This document shows, one piece after another, positions 1 to 12,210 of a DNA stretch of 64,000 nt (position 1 is its first letter; each line of letters opens with the position of its first letter). The notes under the pieces were generated by a model. The model had not been told where the DNA came from. It saw only the letters and a program-made list of their open reading frames with translations, and did no database searches. Source of the stretch: Larimichthys crocea (taxonomy: Eukaryota > Chordata > Actinopteri > Sciaenidae); contig NC_040027.1 of the NCBI RefSeq assembly GCF_000972845.2, forward strand, positions 12,515,760-12,579,759, given 5' to 3'. A program made the translations under genes and the position numbers.

Positions 1-3000
1 CACACACACAAGAGCTTTATGTAGAGGTTGTTGAAAGGGCAGGAATTACATTGCTCTGTTGCTCCACATCTCATATGTTTCATTCGAAATAGATAGAGAT
101 GTGCCGGATTTGAGAGCTGCTAAAATATCATGTTATGTAATATTATCTGTGATTTCTAAATTTAAATGAAACAAAGATAATAATGTTTCCATATTTTTGT
201 TTATGTCACATGTCCACCATTACCGTCATCAAGTAGGGAGATTCCTTCAGTAGATAGTAGCAGCGATATGACTAAATGACTCATGACTTGGGTGTGTATC
301 GTGACAAGTCCTGCTTACAGTATCTGTACACTGCAAAGAAGTTTGAGTTATTTATTTGTTTCCAGTTATATACTGTAGAAATAAAGCTTGATGTTCCAGT
401 TTTTCCATTGTTTTCCAAACTTGTGGTTATGGAGCAGATGTCTGCAGAAAGTACAAAAAAAAATAATGACTTAGTGGAATTTTCTGTGTGATTCGGGGGC
501 ATGTCTGAACACAGCAGACTGTGCGCCTGTAACTCCATGATGCCTCATGTTCATTTGTGCTCCCTGTTTATCGGGTTCCTCGGAGCTGCGGTGTCGATCT
601 AGTATCAGCACGCTATTGGGATTTTTTTCATGATCTAATGAGCTGGCATGTTTATGAGCAATTTGTTGTTCATCACTCCCACTCTGTGCTGTAATTGTTT
701 TGATGAGAGTGGGCTCCGTGATTGAGTTTCTGTTCGACATGAATCACGGAGCGGTTTGTGGTCTTGACAATGTGTGACCACCCCTGCTCCAACTACAAAA
801 AGCATTGTAGCACTTAAAAATTAAACCTGCATTGTTCAACAAACTAAAGAATGACGTGTTGCATCCAGAGTGGTATATGCAAGCACTAGCTTTGTCTGAT
901 TTGGCTGACTGTGCCTGTGCCCCAGGGTGTGAATGTTTGATCGGTACAGATATGATCTGATTTGTCCAGAACTGCATACAAGAGGGTGGATATGTACGTA
1001 GCGACATGCTACTTTGGAGTGGAAAGCCAGAGTGCTGACGCGGACACAGTTACCTTGTCATTGGGTTGTTTTTCACACTCAATCGTTAAGGAAAAAGGCG
1101 CTGACTCTGCGAGGACTTGTATCATTATTAACTCGTCAAGTCATTTCAGATCACAGGAGAGTAACCCGAGAGTGAATCAACAGCTCTATTTGCATAAACT
1201 GTGCAATGTGTGAGGGAGGAGGTAGAAGCTATCTTAAACAAACAAACTCTCCCAGCTCTCAATCGTTGAAAACGGACAGCCTATTGAGCCGAAGCTTGAC
1301 ATGGCTTCAGTTCAAACGAAAACGCTTTTAACCTTGGAGTTGAATTCACAGTCTAAACATTGATTTTTCTTTCACTTTTGATCAAAAGGGAAGTAGAAAA
1401 CGTGGGATGAATGCAGCGTGCTTGCTTGGAGGTGTAGTTATTATAGTAATGAAACGTGATTATGCAGTTATGGTTCAGCCTTTCAGCTCTTTGTTAATGT
1501 ATGTACTCTCTAGAGCAAAGGCCAACATACCAACAGTTCAGGGATCAGAGAGAGAGAGAGCGACGATGCTCCTCAGGCACAGGTGTGCCCGGCTGTATAA
1601 GTGGGTGTGTAGAGGCATCTGTGTGTGTGTGTCTAAATGCGTGTCTCTGCATGTAGTTGCACATATCTGTGTGCAGGAAAAAGCGTTGTTACTGGGTTAT
1701 CTTCATTCCAAACACGGATTAAGATGGCTAACGGGTTTCAGTCAAGGCTGTGAATATCAGAAGATGTCAATCATTTTTTGTTTCAGACTAAACGGGAGTC
1801 CATTCTGACCCATTCAGTATATTCTGATTGTCTGTCTGTAGTTCTTTTTTAAAGTTTCCCAAAAAGAGCAAAGAGGACAGACTTGAAGGAGATTATGTTA
1901 TCCTGTTCAGATCAGGAGATGGAGGAAATATCAAACCACCTTCGAATTACTTTTCTTTTTTCTTCAGTTATTTCTCCTCATCCTTCTCCGCCTCTTCGTT
2001 TTTCCCCGTGCTGTAATGAAAGTGTTCTGCTCCATAGATCAGGCCAGGCCTCAGACACAGCAGGTGCCTCAGTGTGTGATGAATCAGCCATGTTACCGCA
2101 AGCTCTCAGTGGGAAAGTTCATCTTTGTTAAGACTGCTCAGCCTCTTCTTATTAGCTCCTAGACACACCAAAGACACTGAGCTTTTATGGCTGTCATAAC
2201 TTGCCCCGCGCTATCTTCATACTGCTTATGTAAAGAGGAATTGAAGAGGCCTGTTTGTTTTGACAACTTGGTGGTTACCCTACAGATTTCTATGTACTTA
2301 TACATCTTACTTGCCCACATTAGAATATTAAGTCGCACATCAAACTGTTTAGCACAAGAGCGTGGGAAAGTGTCCAACAAAAATAGATCTAGCACCATTT
2401 TGTAGACTCCAAACACAAGTTCTGTTCCTGTTGTTGTTGTTGTTGTTGGTATTTTTTTTTTTTTAACAAGATCTTGTGTCTCATTAAACAGCCAAGACCC
2501 AACAGTGGGTCCAGAAATAAAGCTAGTGGAGCGCCAACAAGATGGCTGTTGCCAAGGTGACGTGTGTCTGACTGAGCCCATCTGCTAGTGTCCATGTGCT
2601 CGAGGAGCCTGCCTGTTTTGGGTATGACGTGTACGCTGGCAAGCTCACAACGTGGAGCACAATGAAAACCGGTGTAGCGGTGATGTGCGTTTGTCATGCG
2701 GTTATCTGCTTCTATCTCTCTGTGCACTCACTGCTGAGATGAGCGGTATCGATGTCCCTGCAACTCAGAGATGAAATCTTAGTAGTTCGCTTTCACTTTT
2801 CTGCGCCAGCGAAGGAATAGAAACAAACTGAGAGAAGGACGGTTTGTTGGTGGGAGTGCCGCACACACACACACACACACCATCACACATGTGGTGCTGT
2901 TGTTCATGAGAAGGAGGCAATTCACTGCTCTGGGAACACACACACATACTTACTTTACTTGACATGATAACATGACTTTAGTATTTCCATTTGAAGCTAC

Positions 3001-3448
3001 TTTTTATTTATAAATATTGCAGTTTTTAGTGTTTTATATATGTATATATATATTTATATTTCACACTCATTCACCCAATCTTTTTGGCTTATTCTCTCTT
3101 ACAATAAACACTCTCTGTCTATTTGGGGCTGCTTGTGAAGTTACCAGTTGTTTGCTGCTCTACTAAAGAAATATTTTCCTCTTACATTTTTCATATTGTT
3201 TCATTTCAAGACCAAAGAGGTGAAAAAAATGATCCAATATTCCACAAATAAAATGTCAAATGTCCAAAAATTAGATCAGAACTTTGTTTGTGACAATTAA
3301 TAATGTCATATATAATAATAAAGGAGATATTTTACTGCACAACCAGTGCTTTTGCGTTGATACTTTCTAGATTTTGCTTGCAATGGACGCTGTTGTGTTT
3401 GTACATTTACTTGACTAAAGGAACCTTGTACAACATTGTTTCCCACAG
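1..3448. other. non-coding stretch upstream of the lnx1 RING exon
   Basis: Intron or 5' flank of the lnx1 p80 transcript. It holds small CA/GT runs (1-11, 1620-1632, 2862-2881) and AT-rich sequence at 3000-3060. Open frames of 60-140 codons here show no family features. No first exon could be supported. Confidence 0.6.
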
Positions 3449-3961
3449 GCCTCTGCTGCTAATGACCTCAGCGGATTAAACAGCCATCCTGGGGCCTGCC
3501 CTTCAAATGAGCATGCAGGACGAGAGTGCACACCCTGAAGGTGCCACAGCGATGGCTGAAGCATCGGCTCCACCTCTTTCCCCCTCTGACTATGGGCTGT
3601 TGTCTCCACCTCCCGACCTGTGTGCGTCATGTGGCCACGTTCACCAGCTGGAGGAGAACCACGAGTACGATTACATGGACGAGGTGGACGACGACCTGGT
3701 CTGTCACATCTGTCTGCAGCCACTCATCAGGCCCCTGGATACGCCATGCGGACACACCTACTGCCGAGAGTGCCTCACCAGCTTCCTTCTGGAGAGCGAC
3801 TTCTGCCCCGTGTGCCGCACGCCCCTCATGCTGCAGAGCTGCAGGAAGCCCAGCCTGCTGGTGCACAAGCTGCTGGACAAGCTGACTGTGGCTTGCCCCT
3901 TTACTGACCATTGCACTGAAACTGTGCCCCGTGGTGAACTGGAAGACCACATCAAGATCAG
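3449..3961 (+). CDS. lnx1: lnx1 p80 exon with the RING domain (coding from 3507)
   Basis: The exon opens after the acceptor tttcccacag (ends 3448), with 58 nt of 5' UTR and then ATG at 3507; a second in-frame ATG lies at 3552. It closes at donor CAG|gtagga in phase 2. The encoded 151 residues hold Cys39/Cys42, then a RING finger: CHIC (66-69), CGHTYC (81-86), C89 and CPVC (100-103). A partial TRAF-type zinc finger begins at CPFTDHC and is completed by the Cys in the next exon. The acidic EVDDDL stretch ahead of the RING is typical of LNX proteins. A five-codon upstream ORF (3462-3479) precedes the start. The non-coding first exon of this transcript was not identified. Confidence 0.95.
3462..3479 (+). 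promoter_or_regulatory. short upstream ORF in the lnx1 p80 5' UTR
   Basis: ATG at 3462 is followed by four codons and TAA (MTSAD), 27 nt ahead of the main start at 3507 and within the same exon. It could reduce initiation at the RING-form start. Such short uORFs arise often by chance. Confidence 0.4.
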
Positions 3962-6900
3962 GTAGGACGGAAGAAGCACAGCCTAAAAGCAAGTTTGTAT
4001 CTTGAAGCATTTGTGAGCCCATTACTCTGTTTTTTATATCAAAGACATAATCAGTGCTATCAGTAGCACTGTACTTTAAAAACTTCAATGACCTGCAGTA
4101 AACACACACTCTAAGTTTCCCACCCTCCTCTGCCCATCGTCCTTAACCCGCAGCTCCATTTTCAAAAAGGAGAGTTCTAAAGCTTTCATCTAAACAGGCC
4201 CAGCTCCTCTGGTTATGTCATTAAAAGAGAGTACTTTGGTTTCTCGCAGTCTGGATATGTTTTCATTGATGCTCATTAACACTTCCCTAACCCAAAGGCC
4301 TCTGGGATAATTAGTGTAACTTGCCATACATCACAGACAAGCAGCAGCGTGTTTCCCATTCATTTGCTCTTTCTCAAGTTGTATAAAACTCTATAAATCC
4401 TCAAAATGTCCTTTTTTCTGCCCTTTCTGTCTCATTTCCCGCATCCTACTATCCACCGCCTCCACATACAACCAATTTCCTCTGTTTCTTCTTCTCTTTT
4501 CACACCTCTCTTTCTACTCCATCCTCCTCCCTCTATCTTTTTCTCCACATTGCTCCATTGTTTCCCAGTCTTTTGCTCCGTCTGGTGTGAATGTCATAAT
4601 GAGGTGTGGAGCGCTGAGGCCGACTCCCAGAAGGATTCAGCAGCTCTCCCATAGTTAGAAGGTGTTATCTGTGAAGGTGAGAGTCCACGTCCAGAGGGAC
4701 GACTTTACACATGAAAACGTTTTATCCAAAGACCCATATCAACATTTCTGTTCTGTTCACTTTCCTGTGGGGCAGTGATTGGGGTTACAGTGGATTAAAT
4801 GTCTTTTGCTGAACAGTTTTTGTTTAAGAAAGGTGGTTATTATAGTGTTTGTTGAGTTTCAACATGTGCAGAAAGGTGAGAAAACTTCAGGGAAACCCAA
4901 CAAATGTTATTTGGCCACCATGAGCCAGATAATCCCTCATTTGGCAATTATGGTTGGTTGGTTGGTTGGTTTGGTTGGTTGGATGGTTGGTTGGTTGGGT
5001 TGTTGGTTGGATGGTTGGTTGGTTGGTTGGTTGGTTGGGTTGTTGGTTGGTTGGTTGGTTGGTTGGTTGGTTGGTTGGTTGGTTGGTTGGATGGTTGGTT
5101 GGTTGGTTGGGTTGTTGGTTCCATTGGTTTTCAACTGGCCTCAGATCTGGTGACTAGAGACTGTCCTCCCAACAAGAACCACAACATCAGTGACAAGAAA
5201 TAACACGTGTTTATGTTCAAATGACAGAGTACTCCAGCGACCATAGTAATCATGATTCTCGTCTGTCTGGAGCAAAGGAGAATGTAGTGTGGCGTTACAC
5301 AGAAACAAAGGCTGCGGTGTGAGGAGGTTGCATTCTTCCCTGACAATATCTTTATTTAGGTATCTTGTACCTTGTCTATGACGGCAGAATACACTGTCTC
5401 TGGCCATACCCCAGAATCTGGCAGAGGGTCAGGAGTCGTAATGACTGAGACAGCCACGCCATCTGGTCAGAGCTGATTTCATACTCATCTAATCATTCAT
5501 GACCTTTATTGGCCTTTGGTTAGAGAAATTGTTCATTCTGCACACAACCAGTGCAATCAGGAGTAAAATCTTAATAATTTGATCCATGGTATGGCTTGTT
5601 AATGCTGTCAGGGCTTGCACAGAATTCAGGCAGAAAGTGCCTCCCCCACCCACTCAGGTATTTTCTTGTTTTTGTAGTTAGTTACGGTTACATGTAGCTA
5701 CATGTGCATTTACTGCCAGCGATGCTTAAAACATGTTTTTATCTCCCACTCACACACTCACATATCTTTTGTATTAACCAAGTGAATTTAGTTTCATGTG
5801 TATATTTTGCTGATTGTGTCCCTCGGGCATGACTGTGTTTGTTTTTTTTCCCTTCCTCTTTGTTTGGGAAAATGCAGCCTACTTATTTTCAAGTACAAAA
5901 TCCACAGAGGGATTCTTAACAGCTTGTGTGAATATTTGAGAAAGAAATGAGAATTCCTGTTTCTATAATTTTATTCTGTATATTTAGTGTGCCATTAATT
6001 TTTAGTATGTGACTGTGGAAGAGACATACAGAAAGAGACTGTGAGAGAGAGAAAGACATAAGGCCATCTTATAGCTAAAGCCAGCTATAAGCAGCATAAA
6101 AAAATATGATCATACCTCTTCTTTCTACTACCAAAGGGTGTCAGGACAACCTTGGGAAGTGGCCTCACATAGCAATAACAAACTAAATTAGCTAAAATGT
6201 TGGCCTGCAAAGTTGCAGAATAGGTTGCGCTGTTGGTGGCTGCGCCAACCATCAATGTAAACTAAATTTGTGGCTTAAAGAAGAGTTTGTCGAACATAAA
6301 CTGAAATCAAAAAGGGATTTTACTTGTCAGCAATATTTCACTTTTAACAGCCTGCCAAAAAAAAAAGGACAAATCCAAAAGAACTCACTTGGTTCTTAAC
6401 AAAACATATCAAACATCTGAAGTACCACAGACCTTTTCAGATTGTTCAGTACCGTCTGTGGCAGTAAGTAGCTAAATATGCAGACAATGCCACTTATCCT
6501 TCAACTCATGCTGACCTTACACCAAGTTTTAAACAATTTCACTGTTACAGACAAATTTCCAATTTAGTTATAAAATCCTAAAAGTTTAGTTCGAGTTGCA
6601 GCGCGTTCCCATCATCTCAATCATTTGGTGTGAGGTGGTCCTAAAACTTGGACTGAGATGTCTCAAGTTGGTCTTTTTCTCATCGTGACTTTCTGATTAA
6701 ATCAAACGTGTTTCATATCATAAGAGGTTTTTAGTCTCGGCAGTGACGTTCAATCATGCAAACAGTGTCGACAACCAATAGATCTTGAGCATCATCGGGA
6801 TGCAGGCTATACTGGCTACGCAGTATTAAACATGGAGGGCACTTTGGGGATGCAAAGAACAAGAAGTCTAGGTTTTCTTGGACTCTGCCAGCTACTCCTC

Positions 6901-7814
6901 TTTTTAGGAGTAGTTGGCAGAGTTTTTGGAGAAGGGGAAAAACTGGACAGAAATCACTACAGCTCTCGAAAAGACAGCTGTAGGCAAAAGCTGCTTTTCT
7001 AAATATGAATCTTGTAAATAGTGACCTTGCAAGTCTTCGACTCACTGTCTAACGATGTGAGAGGGTGTCAGACTTTTAAAAGTTTTTAGCCAACGTCCGT
7101 CTCTCTGTAGTAGAAGGCTGAGCCGCATTATCTCAGAGGCTCATGATGAAACAGACGAAAGGTGGATTTCATGTCACTGTTTTCCCTCGGGAGTGAGTTT
7201 CTGAAGTGGCTCCTCTTATGTCTTCTGCGTTTGTTGCCGTTGTACCGTCAGAACTTATTTCCCATTGATGATTCAAGGTGCTACAGGTTGTTACTGCGTC
7301 AGAACAGACACTTGTAGCGTACCACTAACTCTCACAGATGCTGCGTAACCATTATATATATTATTTTTTGCCATCTGGTCATTTCCAAAGCATAAGTAGC
7401 TTCCTCTTCTTTACTCAATATCACATGAACGTACAGATGGTCCCTTGATTTATACTGATAAAGCCTAGGTTGTCTTTGTGAGGCCAAAATATACTGTAAG
7501 TTTGAAAATACCCACTTCGACTTCACATCAGTAAGAGAAATTGGCTGCGGCGAGTGGGCAATGAAAAGGAATAATGGGGGGGAGTGTATGTGTATGTGCA
7601 TGTGCATGTTATGATGGCGTTTTTTGCGAGAGCGAGTTAATGTGCTAGTGTATGAAACGACTCCTGTGGGGCAGACTGGTTTCTGTTCACAAACTGCATC
7701 CTGTCACAATCCAATTACATTTCCATTTCCTGCGTGCCCTGTGGTCTTGTTGCTGTGCGTACCGTTCAAATACCGCAGGATAACTTGTGCCTCAGTATGC
7801 ACGCATGCATGCAT

Positions 7815-7848
<34 letters not shown>

Positions 7849-10800
7849 CCAAACAGACGCACACACACGAACAAATTCAGCCTGTAACCACACTACCTCC
7901 ATCCATGAAATATTCATTCAGACAGGGTATTTACACCAGTTAAGTGTCTTTCTCGAGGGTAGCCGACAGCTCAGCATTATGAAAATCGGTCAAGAGTGGG
8001 GGGAAAAGAGGTAGGAAGATGGAAAACAAGGAAAAATTGGAGGGAAGGGAATGGAAAAGATGAAGATAAATGTCAGTATAAAGCAGAATAATGATGAATA
8101 AAACTGCCATGACTGTACTTAAATAACACTGTAATTAAATCGCCAAATAAATAACACTGAAAAAGAGTTTCCATCCATTTCTCATCGTCCGCCGTCTCTC
8201 CCTTTTGCTTTTTGTTTACAAGAGAAAGGAGACGGCGTGAGAGAAAAGGAGAGATGAAAGAAACAGAAAGGGCCGATAGAGGAAAGAAATACTCAAGCTG
8301 CCTTTGAATGTATCTCACTTCCAGCAACACGTAACACAGTCCATCAACACGCACCTCTCCCACAGCTCTGAGTGCCTCCCAAGATCCCTGCACATCCTAT
8401 CAGAGCAGATAGTGATGACAGACAGGGTTAACCTTTGTTGTTGTGTATTTCCTGCCTGTATCCTCCACTCTCTCGTTGTATATTCTCAAATGCATGAATG
8501 AGATGTGCACCTGGGCAGCAGTTATCTTCCTTATTTTTCCACTCCCGTCTTTCTCTTTCACGTCACTCAGAATAACAAGCTCCCATCACTGCAGAGAATA
8601 TTGATTTGCCGGTGTGTTTTGGTCATGCTCTGCCTTTTTCTTTTCTTTTTTTTTTTTCCCTCTCCACACATGTAGGCAGATTCTTTTGAGCGATCAGACC
8701 AATCTGCTGCACAGGGAGCAGTCCACCGTTTGGAGAGGAGGGGTGAAGGTTCGGAGGCAACACACTGACTCCTTCATCTCTATCCTCCCCTTCATGGACC
8801 AACATATGTGCAGGCGGGAAGGTGGGGGGAGGTGAATGCAGAGGTTGTGCGTGCGTGTGGATGTGTGAATGTTTGCGTGCGTGTGTGTGTGTGTGTACGT
8901 GTGTGTGAAGAGGGAAGGAGCCAATCAGAGCAGCACCAGGTACCTCACCCCCCCCTCCATCCTGTCTTTGTTTGGTCTGCTCCATCTCCCCCCCTCAGTG
9001 GTTTCTGCTGCAGTATAAGTCACAGCCTGCGCTGTTCTCTCTGACATACACTCGCGCGCACACGCACACACACACCGAGGGGAGACGGACATGCACACAC
9101 ACGCATACGAGAGCAAATCCTCTTACAACTCGCCAGTGCCCAGAGCAGATTAATGGGCTGCACATCTCAAATTGTCTTCCAAATGTGCCACCTTTGCATG
9201 GGTCTCCTTCCTCTTCTTCTTGCACTTTCTCCTCTTCCTCCTGAACCGGACTTCTCCACTGCACCTGCTTCTGCTGCTGCTGCTGCTGCTGCTTCTTCTT
9301 CCTCCTCCTCCTCCTCCGCTCCGTCTTCAACCTCTGGCAACTGGCCCGTTTGCCTCTGCAGCTGAGATGACCAGGCAGTCAGCCTGAGGCGAGGAGGAAA
9401 GAAACTGCCAAGCTCACACAGACAACAGACAACAGAGGTAGAAAGAGAGAGGGGTGAAAGGAAAGAGGGCTGATAAGGTAGGAAGTGGAGGATTCATCCT
9501 GATCTGAGAGAGAGAGCGCCTCTGGAGAAGGAAGGCAGGCGAGGAAGGGGGGTGGGGGGGTCAGCACGGCCAGGTTCGGAGAATTGGAGGTGGTGGTGGA
9601 GGAGGAGGAGGAGGAGGCGGAGGGGGAAGAGGGGGGACTAGAAGAGGAGAGAGCTTCAGTGCAGAGAGGAGAGAAGGAAGGGGGAAAGAGAGGAGAAAGA
9701 GCCGAGCGTTGACCATGAAGGCTCTGTTGCTGCTGGTCCTGCCCTGGCTCAGCCCGGCCAACTACACAGACAATTTGGGCAACCTGCACATCCTCTATTC
9801 TGAGCTGTGAGTACTCATGACACTCAGCCTCACCTCCCTCCCCGCCTCCGCCTCCCCCTCTTCTGCATCCTTTCACCAGCATCACCCCATCTCTCCCCTC
9901 TCCATCCATCCCAACGGTCCATGGCGAGCCGTTCATGTGTTGTTGTGCACTTTTGTCAGTTTGCGCGTTTGTGCAAGAGCGTCCGTGCGCAACTTCTGAT
10001 GTTTACCTCTCTGAGAGTTCACTGCTGCTTCTCCTGTGTGGAAATCATAAGAGTTGTTTTTGCATTACTCTGGTCACTGGTTGCAGTAGAGCCAGCAGTA
10101 CCTGCGGCTTTGTGCTGTCCAGGACAGTTTAGATGCTACGGCACTGCAGCATGGTGTATCTCTCTCTCTCTCTCTCTCTCTCTTCACTGACATGTGTGAT
10201 TGTGTCTCTGACCACCTTATTGATTTGAGCAAAATGTCAGCATGCGCTGTGAGCATATGGATGGTTGTAACTACAGTGTGTTTGTGTTTGTGGATCAGAC
10301 CTTCACCTCAGCATTAAAAATTCATAGCTGGCTACTCTCGTGTTGCATCTGTTTTTTATGTACAGAATATATTTACACGTAATCCTTACTGTGTTTAAAA
10401 TAAACAGACCCAACAGGTCAGTGCATAAACACAACACATAACACTTGTCGGTGCAACCTTTCCTTTGAATTAATATTTCATCACCATAAACACACAGATG
10501 GCAGCACGCCGGCTACTGTTATTGAATTTCGACACCACTGAAACCTCTTATCATGTGTGTCAACATCAGGGCTGCGACGACAGATCGCTTTCATTATTGA
10601 CTGATCTCTCAGCTATTTTTGGTAATTAATATTAATCGTTTAGTTTAAAAGGATGTCGAAAATCGTGAGGAATACCCATCATAATCTGACAGAGCTCACA
10701 GCAACATCTTTATATCGCCTGTCTTGTCTGACTGACAGTCCAAAACCCAAATACGATGATGAATTTTAGAAGCTTGGACTCTGGCTTTTTCTGCTTGGAA

Positions 10801-11480
10801 GTTGACTGAAATGAATAATTGAGTTGTCATCGTATAGTGACTGATCCTTCCAGCAGAAGTCGACAACACAGCAGGCAAAATATGACACTACGCTCTACGT
10901 CACGCTCTGCTCTGTGTTGGCCCCTCAGACTCTCTTTGTGTGGGAGTTAATGTTCACTATATTCGGCATCTCCGTGTGAAGCCGAGGGCTCTCTGATCCC
11001 AAAGCTGGACTCTACCGCTGACGGAAATGTCCAATTATGCTGCGCGAATACGTGGAACAATGAAGCTCCCCGCAAATCCCCTTATTTCATTGTATGCTCT
11101 CTCCACTGAGCGGGGCTTTAGCTCCTGCAGACGCCACGAGCCCATATTGGGAAGCAGTGGATGCCAAAGAGGAGAGGAGAGAGAGAAGGGAGAGTGTAGG
11201 CAAATGTGTTGGATTGAAATCCTTACATTTGATTATGTGCAGAAGAGAATAGGAGGAGGAGAAGGACGCGATAAGAATGGGAATGAAGAGGATGAGTGGA
11301 TCAGGGAAGTGCAGTGGAGAGGAGAGGAGACGGGAGGGTGTAAGGTCACTCCCTGTGCCTGCCTTCCATCTGGCCATACATACGGCTGCCATGGTGATGG
11401 TATGTGGGTCACATGAGCGAGGGGTTGTTTGTAAATATAATAATCAGATTTTCGCTCTGAGGTATATACAGCCAGTCAGT

Positions 11481-11536
<56 letters not shown>

Positions 11537-11701
11537 CTGTGCTTGTGACAGGGAGGATTTTGCTGATTATGACATGACAGGGAGAGAAAGCAGGAGCAGA
11601 CAAACGCGGACGTGGTGTTTTTCTGCCTGGCTAGAGAGCAGTGGCACACCATTTGTCTTTATCCATACTGTTGACAGGAGCAGCCTGCAGCTCCCCCCCC
11701 T

Positions 11702-11739
<38 letters not shown>

Positions 11740-12165
11740 CACCTTTGTGACCACCGTCTCAGCCGGCCTCTGTTCTTTCCTCCACCCTGTCCATCCCCTC
11801 CGCCCTCCCCTCCATCGCTTCTGATTTCTTTCAATTTGCGCGATCACCGGAGTGAGTTTACATCGCGTGGGGGCAAAAACGGAGAGTGGCTGCAATCTGT
11901 CTTACTCGCACATAAACGTGCATACACAGGCTTGTATACAGATTATATTGGGGCTATACGCAGGGTGTAGATGGAGCTAACAATGCAGGGGGAGGGGGAG
12001 TAAATGTTTCATTGTGATGAAATGCTTAATATGGTTACTGCCGTTTGACTCAGTCAGCACCAGCCAATAAAAAAACAGCACTGACACACACTGGGGAGCA
12101 CCTAGATTGTGATAAAAACAGCACTGACACACACTGGGGAGCACCTAGATTGTGATTTTTTACTT

Positions 12166-12210
<45 letters not shown>

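Larger units (their letters stand above)
3962..9384. other. lnx1 intron between the RING exon and the p70 exon region
   Basis: Apart from the TTGG satellite, the hairpin near 6900 and the AC run at 7817, no supported feature was seen. The part from 8620 to 9260 is rich in alternating CA/GT blocks and precedes the p70 exon. Confidence 0.6.

Noticed and set aside
1407..1808. 133-codon plus-strand open frame
   Set aside because: Cys/Val repeat composition comes from a GT-rich stretch; no family features.
4779..5203. Open frames through the TTGG satellite
   Set aside because: Translated tetranucleotide repeat, present in several frames and both strands.
9379..9936. 185-codon minus-strand open frame
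   Set aside because: Ser/Pro-rich low-complexity shadow of the purine-rich strand and of the p70 exon; no family features.
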